64,000 bases of DNA from Dehalococcoidia bacterium (GCA_021731085.1 JAKFYB010000008.1:124001-188000); one strand, 5' to 3'. Positions 36,707-45,546 are shown, numbered from the stretch's first letter. Program-made: numbers and translations. The notes: generated from the sequence alone by a model not told the origin.

Positions 36707-38071
36707 CTACGCCCGCCAGCGCACGGCGTACACCCACACCGGCTCGCCGACACCCTTCATCTCCTGTTCACCGCGATCCTCGAACTCCACACCTGCCGAC
36801 GAGCGCGCCATGCCGCGCACAACGTCTGAGACGAGCACCTCGCCCGGCGACGATAGCCCGCATATGCGCGAGGCGATGTTCACCGTGCCGCCGTACACAT
36901 TGTTGTCCTCGCGGATCACGTCACCCGCGTGCAGGCCGATGTGCAGCCCCAACTCCGATGCCGCGCTGAGGTTCAGGCAGCGGTGGGCGCCGTCGATTGC
37001 CTGCGCCGCCGAAGGAAAGGTCGCGAGCACGCCATCGCCCAAGACCTTGCCCTCCACCACGGAGCCGCCCGCCGCGCGGATGGCGTCGCGTTCGGCCGCA
37101 TCAAGCGCGCGCGAGGCGTCGCGAAATGCTGCATCGCCCATGCGCTCCGTCAGGGCCGTCGAGGAGACGATGTCCGTAAACAGAATGACCGTCGTTCCAG
37201 TTGCGCGAGACGCAGCCTCACGTTCGGCCGGCGCCGCCTTTGCGGGCGGGTCGGAGATGCCGAGGAACGACGTGACTGCACGTTGCACCTCCGCCGCGTC
37301 GCCGTACCATGGGTTCGCCGCCGAGCCATGCTGGGCGACGAACTGGGCGCCCGGGATGCGCGTCGCGAGATCGCGCCCGGAGGCGAACGGCACTGCTCGA
37401 TTCTCGCGCCGGTGCATCACGAGCGTTGGCAAGCGCAAAGAGCCCGCTTCGTCGACAACATCGACATCGAACCCGCACGAGTACAGCTTGATCGCGTCGG
37501 CCATCTCGACGAAGTCCGGTGTTCGTCGCAGTTCCTTGTAGTGCTCGGCCAGCGTGATGTTCTGTTCAGCTTCCGGGTCGCTGTAGTAGCCGATCGCGTA
37601 CAGCGCCGCCTCGGGTTCCTCACGCATCATTCGCAGCAGCCGGTCCATCTGCTCGCGCGGTGCGATTGTGCGTCCGCTCGCGTAGGTGCCGTCGAGGATC
37701 AACTTCGTCACGCGTTCAGGATGGCGAGCTGCGTAGGCAATCGCGATCGGCCCGCCGAAGCAGTGGCCGTACAGCACGGCAGGCTCCGACGCGTGGGCGT
37801 CCATCACCGCCTCGAGATCCCGCACGAGCGCGTCGAGGTCGATCGCCTTCACACCTCGATCGGAGAGTCCGTTGGCGCGAGAGTCGTAGAACACGAGCCG
37901 GTGTTGCCGCGCGAAAGGCTCGAAGAAGTTCACGAAGGCCGGCATCTCCCACGACAGCTCGACGTTGCTCATCCAGCCGCGGACGTAGACCAGCGGCGGG
38001 CCGTCGCCCCAGGTGCAGCAGGCGATGCGGACATCGTCGCTCGTCATCACGAAACGAATGGGCGGACTCAT
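36707..38071 (-). CDS. Class III adenylate/guanylate cyclase with a degenerate alpha/beta-hydrolase domain
   Basis: 454 residues from ATG 38071. Residues about 5-272 form an alpha/beta-hydrolase domain. Its nucleophile elbow reads GHCFGG (C104 for Ser), the acid position is N224 (HRRENRAVPF) and the usual histidine is N253 (SAANPWYGD). Residues about 293-452 form a class III cyclase: metal aspartates D300 (LFTDIVSST) and D346 (LGDGVLATF), K342, and N398/R402 in VNIASRI. The cyclase should work, while the hydrolase looks converted to a sensor. Confidence 0.9.
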   Translation of the reverse strand: MSPPIRFVMTSDDVRIACCTWGDGPPLVYVRGWMSNVELSWEMPAFVNFFEPFARQHRLVFYDSRANGLSDRGVKAIDLDALVRDLEAVMDAHASEPAVLYGHCFGGPIAIAYAARHPERVTKLILDGTYASGRTIAPREQMDRLLRMMREEPEAALYAIGYYSDPEAEQNITLAEHYKELRRTPDFVEMADAIKLYSCGFDVDVVDEAGSLRLPTLVMHRRENRAVPFASGRDLATRIPGAQFVAQHGSAANPWYGDAAEVQRAVTSFLGISDPPAKAAPAEREAASRATGTTVILFTDIVSSTALTERMGDAAFRDASRALDAAERDAIRAAGGSVVEGKVLGDGVLATFPSAAQAIDGAHRCLNLSAASELGLHIGLHAGDVIREDNNVYGGTVNIASRICGLSSPGEVLVSDVVRGMARSSAGVEFEDRGEQEMKGVGEPVWVYAVRWRA

Positions 38072-38089
38072 AACGCTCCGTCCGTGCTG

Positions 38090-38118
38090 TTGACAATTCC
38101 CGATGGCAGGAGCATTAT
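38090..38118 (+). promoter_or_regulatory. Strong consensus-like promoter before the 38159 gene
   Basis: TTGACA (38090-38095), a 17-nt spacer and CATTAT (38113-38118). One of the best -35/-10 pairs in the window; transcription would start near 38125, about 34 nt before the ATG. Confidence 0.7.
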
Positions 38119-38158
38119 CGGTCATACGAAGAAAGCTCGCTCGCGAATGGGGGAAGCT

Positions 38159-38557
38159 ATGCCACGCATGCACATGATCGTCCACAAGGCCAACTGGTTC
38201 TTCGACCCGGTCCGCATCGACGAGTTCCCGATGGAGGTCTTCGACGAACTCGGTGACCACGGCTCATTCGCCGATGCCGTCCGCATCCTCGAGATGACGG
38301 AATCGCCCGGCGAGCTGGCCTACATCGACCGGTGGCCAAAGGGCCAGATCGCAGCCGTGTCCGCGGCCGTCCGGAGCTGCCTGTTCCGCACGCCGAGGAT
38401 GCCGATCACGTTCGCCTGGGCGCCCGCGTACGACTACGAGATCACGATCTGGGAGTCGGCCGGCGTGGAAGGCAGCCCACGCGGTGAGATGACGATCATG
38501 TTCCGGAGCCGCTACCCCGGCGACGAGAATCCGGTCACGCTGCCTGTATCGGCGTAG
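38159..38557 (+). CDS. Hypothetical protein
   Basis: 132 residues: MPRMHMIVHKANWFFDPVRI and onward, with no recognised family. The composition suggests a compact alpha/beta domain; no signal peptide. ATG 38159 has GGGGGA just upstream; ATG 38147 is an in-frame alternative. A near-consensus promoter precedes it, suggesting steady expression. Divergent from the cyclase gene. Confidence 0.7.
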   Translation: MPRMHMIVHKANWFFDPVRIDEFPMEVFDELGDHGSFADAVRILEMTESPGELAYIDRWPKGQIAAVSAAVRSCLFRTPRMPITFAWAPAYDYEITIWESAGVEGSPRGEMTIMFRSRYPGDENPVTLPVSA

Positions 38558-38660
38558 TCATCAGACCGACCAATATCCTCTCACCAATCCGATTCCCGTC
38601 AAGCAAGGCGGCCTGCTCGATCGTGGGCCGCGCCTGACCACTGCCGATCTATACTCTGCG

Positions 38661-39491
38661 ATGCTCGACCACGATCACGACGACCGGCCCAGCGCCATCG
38701 ACGACCCCGAGGGCTACATCGCGAGGCAGGCCGAGTGGCACACTGACGACGTCAAGCACCTGCTTCCCCTGGGGCCACCAACCGCGTTTTTTCTGCGGGA
38801 GTGGGACCGGCGCGTACAGGCGACGATCAGATCAGCACCTCCCGGCCGAATCCTCGATGTAGGTTGCGGCAACGCCCGCGACATCTGCGAGCTTGCGAGA
38901 TCCGGCTGGGTTGGCTGTGGCATTGATCCCTCGGGTCCGCAGTTGCTCGAGGCCGACAGGATGGTGGGGGCCTACGGCGCGACGGCCTGGCTGGTGCGCG
39001 CGGTCGGCGAGGCGCTTCCGTTTAAGGACGGAGCCTTCAGCGCCGTCATGTGCAAGTCGGCGATCGACCATGTCGTCGATCGCGACACTGCGATGGCAGA
39101 GTTTGCGCGCGTCACCGCTCCCGGCGGGCGCATCGTCGTCAGCGCTGTGAACTTCGGAGGCCTCACATGCCGCGTGAGCCGCGGCATCTACGGCGTGTCG
39201 CGTCTACTCCGAATCGGCGACCGGCAGAAGCACCGGTTCTGGGATACACACGTCCCGCACGAACACACGTTCGAGGGAACGCACGCGAGCATGACGGGGT
39301 TGATGCCAGCCTCCGTGTCGCTGGAGAAGGTGTATGGCGTGTCGCTACTTTTTGGCTTCCCCGGTTGGGCGAAGGCGATGCGCGGGGTGCCAGGCCGCTT
39401 TGCTGACGGCGTACTCAACTTGCTCGACCGCGTCGCACGTCGTGCGCCACGCTTGGCGGACGTCATCGTGTGCAGCTGGCGAAAGCCGTAG
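38661..39491 (+). CDS. Class I SAM-dependent methyltransferase
   Basis: 276 residues. SAM-binding motif I is GRILDVGCGNARDICELARS, then CGIDPSGPQLLEAD, and a motif-IV-like AVMCKSAIDHVVDRDTAM. The post-domain GGRIVVSAVNFGGLTCRVSR is Methyltransf_11 in style. Substrate not inferable. Convergent with sucC. Confidence 0.85.
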   Translation: MLDHDHDDRPSAIDDPEGYIARQAEWHTDDVKHLLPLGPPTAFFLREWDRRVQATIRSAPPGRILDVGCGNARDICELARSGWVGCGIDPSGPQLLEADRMVGAYGATAWLVRAVGEALPFKDGAFSAVMCKSAIDHVVDRDTAMAEFARVTAPGGRIVVSAVNFGGLTCRVSRGIYGVSRLLRIGDRQKHRFWDTHVPHEHTFEGTHASMTGLMPASVSLEKVYGVSLLFGFPGWAKAMRGVPGRFADGVLNLLDRVARRAPRLADVIVCSWRKP

Positions 39492-39499
39492 CGAGAACG

Positions 39500-40666
39500 T
39501 TACGCCGCTTTCGCTGCGGCGACTGCCTTTGTTGCAGCGTCGCCGAGGTCTTCGGCGCGGATGACCGGTAGGCCGGATTCTTCGATGAGGCGCTTGCCTT
39601 CTTCGACGTTAGTACCGGCGAGGCGGGCGACGACGGGGATGGTGCGCGTCATCTGCTTCTGGGCGCCGATGATGCCCTCGGCGATGATGTCGACGCGGGC
39701 CATGCCGCCGAAGATGTTCACGAGGATGGCCTTCACGTTCTCGTCTCGCGAGATGATCAGCAGGGCGTCGATCACCTTGTTCACGTCGTTCGCGGTCGCG
39801 ATGTCGAGGAAGTTGGCGGGCTCGCCGCCGGCGAACTTGATGCTGTCCATCGTCGCCATCGCCAGGCCAGCGCCATTGACGAGGCAGCCGATATCGCCGT
39901 CGAGCTTGATGAAGTTGTTGATGCCCTTCTCTTCCGCCTCGACCTCGCTCGGGTCTTCTTCGTCCTTATCGCGCAGCGCCTCGACATCGGGGTGGCGGAA
40001 GAGCGCGTTGTCGTCGAAATTCATCTTTGCGTCGAGGGCGAGCACTCGTCCGTCCTTCGTCGTGACGAGCGGGTTGACCTCGGCGAGCGACGCGTCGGTG
40101 GCGATGAATGCTTCGTAGAGGCCAGACATTAGCTTGATCGCCTGCTTCTGCTCGTCGCCCTTGAGGTCGAGTGCAAAGCAGAGTTCGCGCGCTAGGTGGG
40201 GCTGAAATCCGGTGACGGGGTCGATGCTGACACGGTGGATGGCCTCCGGCGTCTTCGCTGCGACCTCCTCGATGTCCATGCCGCCGGCCGAGCTGGCCAT
40301 CATCACGGGCATGCCGGACGCGCCGTCGATCAGCAGGGCGAGGTAGAGCTCGCGGTCGATGGGCATCTGCTCTTCGACGAGCACCGTCTTAACCTTCTGG
40401 CCCGCGGGGCCGGTCTGGTGTGTGATGAGCTGCATGCCGTGGATCTGGCCGAAGACCGTCGCCGCTTCGTCGGGCGAGTTCGCAAGCTTCACGCCGCCGC
40501 CCTTGCCGCGCCCACCCGCGTGGATCTGCGCCTTCACCACGACCTTGCCGCCCAGTTCCGTCGCGATCGCCTTCGCATCAGCAGCGTCCTTCGCGACGCG
40601 GCCCTTCGGGATTGGCACGCCGTGCTGCGCGAAGATCTGCTTGCCCTGGTACTCGTGGATTTTCAT
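39500..40666 (-). CDS. sucC: Succinyl-CoA synthetase beta subunit
   Basis: 388 residues: the ATP-grasp N-terminus MKIHEYQGKQIFAQHGVPIP, GGRGKGGGVKLA, and the C-terminal VNIFGGMARVDIIAEGII and RLAGTNVEEGKRLIEESG (the ADP-forming type). TCA-cycle substrate-level phosphorylation. No sucD lies next to it, unlike the common sucCD order. Confidence 0.96.
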   Translation of the reverse strand: MKIHEYQGKQIFAQHGVPIPKGRVAKDAADAKAIATELGGKVVVKAQIHAGGRGKGGGVKLANSPDEAATVFGQIHGMQLITHQTGPAGQKVKTVLVEEQMPIDRELYLALLIDGASGMPVMMASSAGGMDIEEVAAKTPEAIHRVSIDPVTGFQPHLARELCFALDLKGDEQKQAIKLMSGLYEAFIATDASLAEVNPLVTTKDGRVLALDAKMNFDDNALFRHPDVEALRDKDEEDPSEVEAEEKGINNFIKLDGDIGCLVNGAGLAMATMDSIKFAGGEPANFLDIATANDVNKVIDALLIISRDENVKAILVNIFGGMARVDIIAEGIIGAQKQMTRTIPVVARLAGTNVEEGKRLIEESGLPVIRAEDLGDAATKAVAAAKAA

Positions 40667-40669
40667 GTG

Positions 40670-40690
40670 TCAGCTCTCAGGTGTCAGCGT
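40670..40690. repeat. Heptanucleotide array (3 units) upstream of sucC
   Basis: TCAGCTC, TCAGGTG, TCAGCGT: TCAG recurs every 7 nt, directly before the sucC start. The remaining gap to 41074 (about 400 nt) holds no supported gene. It has a 12-nt palindrome CGGAGATCTCCG (40912-40923) and the two palindromes listed next. Confidence 0.6.
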
Positions 40691-40981
40691 TGCTTTCAGG
40701 TATTGGCGATCGAGATTGTCGCGCACGGCGGGAGTAGGCGCCATGCGGCGAGTCGAGTGAGAGTTCGTTCGGCAGTTTTCATGTTGTTGTGCCCTTCGTG
40801 GCGATTTCCTGCGGCGCGAGCTTCGAAATTGGAAGGCAGAATTGCGTTTATCGCAGCAGGCTGTTCTATTCCACCTTCGCGGGGGCCCTAAAGCAGACCT
40901 CGTGGCGTCGTCGGAGATCTCCGCAGGCATTCTGCACGTCTGCCTCATCCAGATCTAAGGGGGTTTTGGCACTCGAGAGGA

Positions 40982-41078
40982 CGCGGGCTGAAAGCCCGCG
41001 CTCCCGGAAACAGGGACGCTTCCCAATTTGGGTATTACACCAAGAACTTCTGGGACGGAGCCTCAGCTCCGTCCCTAT
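40982..41078. repeat. Composite REP-like region: two palindromes at the end of the GNAT gene
   Basis: CGCGGGC-TGAAA-GCCCGCG (40982-41000) followed by CTCC, then about 50 nt, then a perfect 10-bp palindrome GGGACGGAGC-CTCA-GCTCCGTCCC (41052-41075) followed by CTAT. The CTA after the second palindrome is the reverse of the TAG stop of the GNAT gene, so the element defines that gene's end. Confidence 0.8.
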
Positions 41079-41740
41079 GTGCGAGCGCTTGCTGGCGTTC
41101 GCAGGAAGCACCAGTATTCAGGACCGCCGTCGGGCAGGGTGCCGTTGTGCACGACTTCGTAGCCGTGCTTGAGGTAATACGGGACATTGGCGGCTTTCTC
41201 GGTCTCGAGGTACGTCGCGATGCCCTGCGGGTCGAGGCGGGCGAACATGTCGCCTAGTAGCGCCGTGCCCGCGCCGGTGCGCTGGGCGGCGGGGTCGACG
41301 CCGAGCCAGCAGAGGTACCAGCCGTCGGCGGGGATGTACTTCGTCCGTAACGGACGCTGGATCTCGACCATCATCTCGAAGCGACGCATGCCGGCCGGGC
41401 CGACCGCTTCTTCGACGGCGTTCCAGTCCGTGAGTGTGCTATCGGGGTCCACGTCCTGGTCGGCCATGCCGGGCCGGGCCCAAACGGCGACGCCGCGCAT
41501 CGGTTCGGCCTGCGTGCCGCCAACTACGTGGTTTTCGCCGACGAGTTCGCCCCAAAGCAGGGTCGCGCGGGAGGCTGGTAGAAGCGCGCGGCGACGGTGG
41601 TCATCATCGGGCATGATCCACTGCCACATGGGGTAGTCAAAGAAGGCGCGCGCCATCATCGGTCCGGCTTCTTCGAACTGTGATGCGTCGAGACGATGGA
41701 CGCCGCTTGCGGACGACCTATCGCCAGAGCCAGTTGTCAT
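41075..41740 (-). CDS. GNAT-family N-acetyltransferase
   Basis: 221 residues. Acetyl-CoA site YLCWLGVDPAAQRTGAGTALL and the C-terminal TYLETEKAANVPYYLKHGYE match GNAT motifs A and B. Substrate unknown. Overlaps trpF by 4 nt, so it closes the trp operon. Confidence 0.88.
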   Translation of the reverse strand: MTTGSGDRSSASGVHRLDASQFEEAGPMMARAFFDYPMWQWIMPDDDHRRRALLPASRATLLWGELVGENHVVGGTQAEPMRGVAVWARPGMADQDVDPDSTLTDWNAVEEAVGPAGMRRFEMMVEIQRPLRTKYIPADGWYLCWLGVDPAAQRTGAGTALLGDMFARLDPQGIATYLETEKAANVPYYLKHGYEVVHNGTLPDGGPEYWCFLRTPASART

Positions 41741-42477
41741 CGTGAAGCGCTTTCATCGCTCGCCCGCACTGCTGCTGTGAATGCTGCGATCTTCTGCGAA
41801 TCTTTCGCGCCGTCTGTCTCGACGCCTGTGGAGACATCGACCAGCCATGGTCGCACTGTGCGGATCGCATCGTCAACGTTTTCAGGCGTCAGTCCGCCCG
41901 CGAGCCAGAGGGGGATGCGACGCGCGAGGGATGCTGGCGCAGTCCAGTCCGTGCGCGTACCTGTGCCATGGCTCGGATCGAACATACACGCGACTACGGC
42001 GCCGGGTTCGATGCCTTCGGCGAGGTCTTCGGGAGTGGCTCCGGCGTCATTGCGGAGAACCTTGATCGCCTGGCGATTCAGCATCAGCGCATCGGACCAC
42101 GCCTCGCTGCCACTGAGCTGGATCAGGTCGATGCCGGTCTCGTCGGCGATCTGGTTCACGTCTTCGACGTCCTGATCTTGAAACACGCCGACGACGAGCG
42201 GGCGTTTCCGCGCGAGCAACCGTTCTAGCGCTTCGGCGCCGTGCGCGAACCATGACTCGATCGTGTCGAAGGTGCCCGGATGGAGCGGCGGCGGCTCGTC
42301 CTGCTCCATTTCGCGCAGCGGTGTGCCGATGGCTCGAACGATGAGCGCGGCTTCTTCGACGGACTGCCGGCGCCGTGAACGCTCGGCGAACATGATCCCG
42401 ACGAAGTCAGCGCCAGCCTCTGCCGCCGCGACAGCGTCAGCGATCTTCATGGCGCCGCAGATCTTGATGTAGGTCAT
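41737..42477 (-). CDS. trpF: Phosphoribosylanthranilate isomerase
   Basis: Third step of the anthranilate branch. 246 residues: MTYIKICGAMKIADAVAAAE (general base C7), VGIMFAERSRR, VGVFQDQDVEDVNQIADETG and WLAGGLTPENVDDAI with the phosphate site. An extra insertion lies at about residues 48-80 (EMEQDEPPPLHPGTFDTIES). Overlaps the kinase-like gene by 4 nt. Confidence 0.93.
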   Translation of the reverse strand: MTYIKICGAMKIADAVAAAEAGADFVGIMFAERSRRRQSVEEAALIVRAIGTPLREMEQDEPPPLHPGTFDTIESWFAHGAEALERLLARKRPLVVGVFQDQDVEDVNQIADETGIDLIQLSGSEAWSDALMLNRQAIKVLRNDAGATPEDLAEGIEPGAVVACMFDPSHGTGTRTDWTAPASLARRIPLWLAGGLTPENVDDAIRTVRPWLVDVSTGVETDGAKDSQKIAAFTAAVRASDESASR

Positions 42478-43112
42478 GGCCGTGTAGTCGTTAGGCGTTG
42501 GTCGTTGGTCGTTGGGCGCGCATTTGTCCTGCTATCGATGTACGCGACTGCCTCTTCCACGATTTCGTTGAGGGGGCGTGTGGTGTCGAGGGTGAGACGC
42601 GGGTGAAACTGCGTTGGCGTTGAGCCGGGGTGCTCGCGGAGGTCGAGCGGATCGCGCGGCTGCGATTCGAGGGCGTCGCGAGTCGCGAGCCTGCGCACGA
42701 TCGCTTCGCGATCGGGGCATACGCACTCGATGAGGATCGGCGGAGAACCTGCGGCCGAAGCGATTTCGAGCCAGCGGCGTTCGACGGAGCCCCAGTAGAC
42801 GGGGTTGTCGAGGATGATCGAGTGACCCTCGGCGACGAAGGCGTGGGCTTGCGCAAAAAAGACTTCATACGCGCCAACGGCGGCCTGCTGTTCAGCGACG
42901 CCAGCGCGGAGGAGCGCCGCCTTGATGACGTCTTTGTCGATGACGATGAGGTTGAGGTACGCGCTTAGTTCGCGGGCGACGGTGCTTTTGCCGCTGCCAG
43001 GCTCTCCGTGCATCTGGATGACGAGCTGTCGGTGACGCCCGGCGGAACTGACCTCACTCGGTGATCTGAGCGGAGCTGAAGCTCCGCCGCTACTGGGCCT
43101 GCTGCCGGTCAT
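42474..43112 (-). CDS. AAA-type P-loop kinase-like protein
   Basis: 212 residues with a Walker A at about 36-44 (HGEPGSGKSTVA), DNPVYWGSVERRWLEIA and CPDREAIVRRLATRDALE, as in small-molecule or zeta-toxin-like kinases. Both ends are unusual. Residues 7-15 come from a palindromic repeat, and the last residues (PTTNDQRLTTTRP) come from a heptamer array. No other start is available, so the repeat is translated if the gene is. Overlaps trpC and trpF by 4 nt each. Confidence 0.75.
   Translation of the reverse strand: MTGSRPSSGGASAPLRSPSEVSSAGRHRQLVIQMHGEPGSGKSTVARELSAYLNLIVIDKDVIKAALLRAGVAEQQAAVGAYEVFFAQAHAFVAEGHSIILDNPVYWGSVERRWLEIASAAGSPPILIECVCPDREAIVRRLATRDALESQPRDPLDLREHPGSTPTQFHPRLTLDTTRPLNEIVEEAVAYIDSRTNARPTTNDQRLTTTRP
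42488..42515. repeat. Heptanucleotide array inside the kinase gene 3' end
   Basis: TCGTTAG, GCGTTGG, TCGTTGG, TCGTTGG: four units in exact 7-nt register, read on the minus strand as the C-terminal tail of the kinase-like protein. Confidence 0.85.
43070..43093. repeat. Palindromic repeat inside the kinase gene 5' end
   Basis: GCGGAGC (43070-43076), loop TGAA, GCTCCGC (43081-43087), then CGCTAC. 24 nt (8 codons), translated as part of the N-terminal leader. Confidence 0.8.
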
Positions 43113-43939
43113 ATCAGTAGCTCGCGCATCTTGTTGGGGACATCGGGCGCGGTCATCAGCGATTCGCCGACGAGAACAGCATGGACCTGCGCCTTCGCCA
43201 TGCGTTCGACGTCGGCGCGAACGTGCACGCCACTAAGCGCGCAGACGACGCGGTCCATCGGGATCAGCGGGCGCAGGCGTTCCGTGACGCCAAGATCGAC
43301 CTCGAACGTCCGTAGGTCGCGGTTGTTAATGCCGATCATGTCGCCATCGACCTTCAGCGCGCGCTCGACTTCTTCTTCGCTCGCGACTTCAACCAGCGTC
43401 TCGAGTTCGAGCTTGCGGGCGAGACCGACGAGCGAAAACAGCTCGTCGTCGGTGAGGATGGAGACGATGAGCAAGATCGCGTCCGCGCCGTACGCGCGCG
43501 CTTCATGCACCTGGTACGGGTCGAAGATGAAGTCCTTGCGCAGGAGCGCGGGCCGTCCGCCCGGGTACGAGCCGTCGAGGCTGGCACGGATGTCGGAGAT
43601 GAAGTCGATCGAGCCCTGGAAGTACTTGGATTCGGTGAGGATGGAGATCGCCGCCGCGCCCCCATTGGTGTAGCCGCGAGCGAGCGTGCGATGTTCGAGG
43701 CTGGCGACGAGGCGGCCCTTCGAGGGCGTCGCTTTCTTGATCTCTGCGATGAGCTGGATGCGCTTGCCGCCGTTGCTGGGACCGCGCGGGCCTTCGAGGA
43801 TCGAGCGCACCATCGACCACTGCGGCGTGCGGACGAGATCCTGGCGTCGCTTGAGGGCGTCGAGCGGCTCCTGGAGCTTGCGCTGCTCCACTTCGATGCG
43901 CTTGTCGGCGACGATCTGGTCGATGATGTCTGTCATCAC
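43109..43939 (-). CDS. trpC: Indole-3-glycerol phosphate synthase
   Basis: 276 residues. LIAEIKKATPSKGRL, PALLRKDFIFDPYQVHEARA, GINNRDLRTFEVDL and AVLVGESLMTAPDVP are the barrel signatures with the catalytic Lys and Glu. Overlaps both neighbours by 4 nt (trpD upstream, kinase downstream). Confidence 0.96.
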   Translation of the reverse strand: MMTDIIDQIVADKRIEVEQRKLQEPLDALKRRQDLVRTPQWSMVRSILEGPRGPSNGGKRIQLIAEIKKATPSKGRLVASLEHRTLARGYTNGGAAAISILTESKYFQGSIDFISDIRASLDGSYPGGRPALLRKDFIFDPYQVHEARAYGADAILLIVSILTDDELFSLVGLARKLELETLVEVASEEEVERALKVDGDMIGINNRDLRTFEVDLGVTERLRPLIPMDRVVCALSGVHVRADVERMAKAQVHAVLVGESLMTAPDVPNKMRELLI

Positions 43940-44958
43940 ACTTCGTTTGTGGCTGCGATGAATGCTTCTAGTTTGGCCGTGGCGGCGCCGGTGTCGATGC
44001 TCTCAGCGGCGATCTCTGCGCCGGATAACAGGTCGGTCGCACTCCCCCACACGATGAGTGCTGCAGCGGCGTTGATGATCGCGAAGTCACGCAACGGACC
44101 AGGGCGGCCGCCAAGCACTTCGCGCAATTCCGCTGCATTGTGTTCCGGTGTGTCGCCGATGAGGGCAGAGATGTCATGGCGGGGCAGTCCGGCGTCTTTG
44201 GGGCTGACTGCATATGTGCGCACGGCGCCATCGATCAGTTCCGCGACGACGGACTCGCCCCCGATGCTGATCTCGTCGAAGCCGTCCTCGCCGTGGACAA
44301 CGAGCGCGTGTTCGGCGCCGAGGCGCTGGAGGACGGTCGCCATCTTCTCGACGAGGTCGGCGCGCGGGACGCCGATCACCTGACGGGTCGCGCCAGCGGG
44401 ATTCGTGAGCGGGCCGAGGATGTTAAAGACGGTGCGGATGCCAATCTCGCGACGCAACGGCGCAACGAACTTCATCGCCGGATGAAATGCCTGCGCGAAC
44501 ATGAACCCGAACCCGGAGCGCTCGATACATGCGCCGACCTGCGCAGGTGTGAGATCGATCTTCGCGCCGAGGGCTTCGAGCACGTCGGCGCTGCCACAGC
44601 GGGAGGTCATTGCGCGGTTGCCGTGTTTTGCGACGCGCGCGCCGGCGCCCGCTGCAATGAATGCGGCGCAGGTGCTGACGTTGAACGACCCTGTCTCATC
44701 GCCGCCGGTGCCGCATGTGTCGAGCAGGGGGCCTTCGATCTCGATGCGCGCCGATTTCTCGCGCATGACCTTTGCCATGCCGGTGATTTCGTCGACGGTC
44801 TCGCCCTTCATGCGGAGCGCCGTGACATACGCACCGAATTGCGCCGGGGTTGCCAAGCCGGTCATCAGCTCTTCCATACATGCGCGGGCTTCGTCCTCGC
44901 TCAGGTCGCGCCTATCGGTGAGCTTCGTGATGGCGTCTTTGATTGTGAAGTCAGTCAT
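43936..44958 (-). CDS. trpD: Anthranilate phosphoribosyltransferase
   Basis: 340 residues with DTCGTGGDETGSFNVSTCAA (PRPP loop), KHGNRAMTSRCGSADVLEAL and FAQAFHPAMKFVAPLRREIG, followed by FNILGPLTNPA. Complete. Starts 15 nt after trpG. Confidence 0.97.
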   Translation of the reverse strand: MTDFTIKDAITKLTDRRDLSEDEARACMEELMTGLATPAQFGAYVTALRMKGETVDEITGMAKVMREKSARIEIEGPLLDTCGTGGDETGSFNVSTCAAFIAAGAGARVAKHGNRAMTSRCGSADVLEALGAKIDLTPAQVGACIERSGFGFMFAQAFHPAMKFVAPLRREIGIRTVFNILGPLTNPAGATRQVIGVPRADLVEKMATVLQRLGAEHALVVHGEDGFDEISIGGESVVAELIDGAVRTYAVSPKDAGLPRHDISALIGDTPEHNAAELREVLGGRPGPLRDFAIINAAAALIVWGSATDLLSGAEIAAESIDTGAATAKLEAFIAATNEV

Positions 44959-44973
44959 TGGATTCTCACAGTA

Positions 44974-45546
44974 TCACGCAGTCATCGCGAGGAAGTTCCG
45001 CAGTAGTGTGTGGCCATCAGGGGTCAAAATTGATTCTGGATGGAACTGCACTCCTTCTACGGCTAGCTCCTTATGTCTCACGCCCATGATGATGCCGCTT
45101 TCGCTGCGGGCGGTGACTTCCAGCACGTCGGGCATGGATTCCTCGCGGATGGCGAGCGAGTGATATCGCGTCGCGGCGATCGGTGATGACAGCCCGGCAA
45201 ACACACCTTTGCCGTCGTGGGTGACCTGCGACACCTTGCCGTGCAGGATCTGGCCCGCGCCCTCGACGATGCCGCCGAAGACCTCGCCGATGCACTGGTG
45301 GCCGAGACAAACGCCAAGGATCGGCGTCTTGCCGGCGAAGCGGCGGATGACGTCCTTGCTGATGCCGGCCTCCTCGGGGTTGCCGGGGCCTGGGGAGACG
45401 ATGATGTGCTCTGGCGCCATCGCGTCGATGTCTTCGACGGCAATCGCGTCGTTGCGTACGACCTCGACCGTCGCTCCAAGCTCGCCGAGGTACTGGTAGA
45501 GGTTGTAGGTAAAGCTGTCGTAATTGTCGATCAGCAGGACACTCAT
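44974..45546 (-). CDS. trpG: Anthranilate synthase glutaminase component
   Basis: 190 residues. DNYDSFTYNLYQYL at the N-terminus, the oxyanion loop IVSPGPGNPEEAG, catalytic Cys in ILGVCLGHQCIGEVFGG and the His-Glu pair in VQFHPES. It may also serve as PabA. Its start overlaps the stop of the fusion gene by 4 nt. Confidence 0.96.
   Translation of the reverse strand: MSVLLIDNYDSFTYNLYQYLGELGATVEVVRNDAIAVEDIDAMAPEHIIVSPGPGNPEEAGISKDVIRRFAGKTPILGVCLGHQCIGEVFGGIVEGAGQILHGKVSQVTHDGKGVFAGLSSPIAATRYHSLAIREESMPDVLEVTARSESGIIMGVRHKELAVEGVQFHPESILTPDGHTLLRNFLAMTA

Noticed and set aside
36929-38158. Long plus-strand extension of the 38159 gene
   Set aside because: Antisense to the cyclase gene; the real start follows a good promoter and ribosome-binding site at 38159.
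40670-40948. 92-codon minus-strand ORF upstream of sucC
   Set aside because: Arg/Ser-rich composition without pattern, starts in non-coding DNA and runs through the heptamer array.
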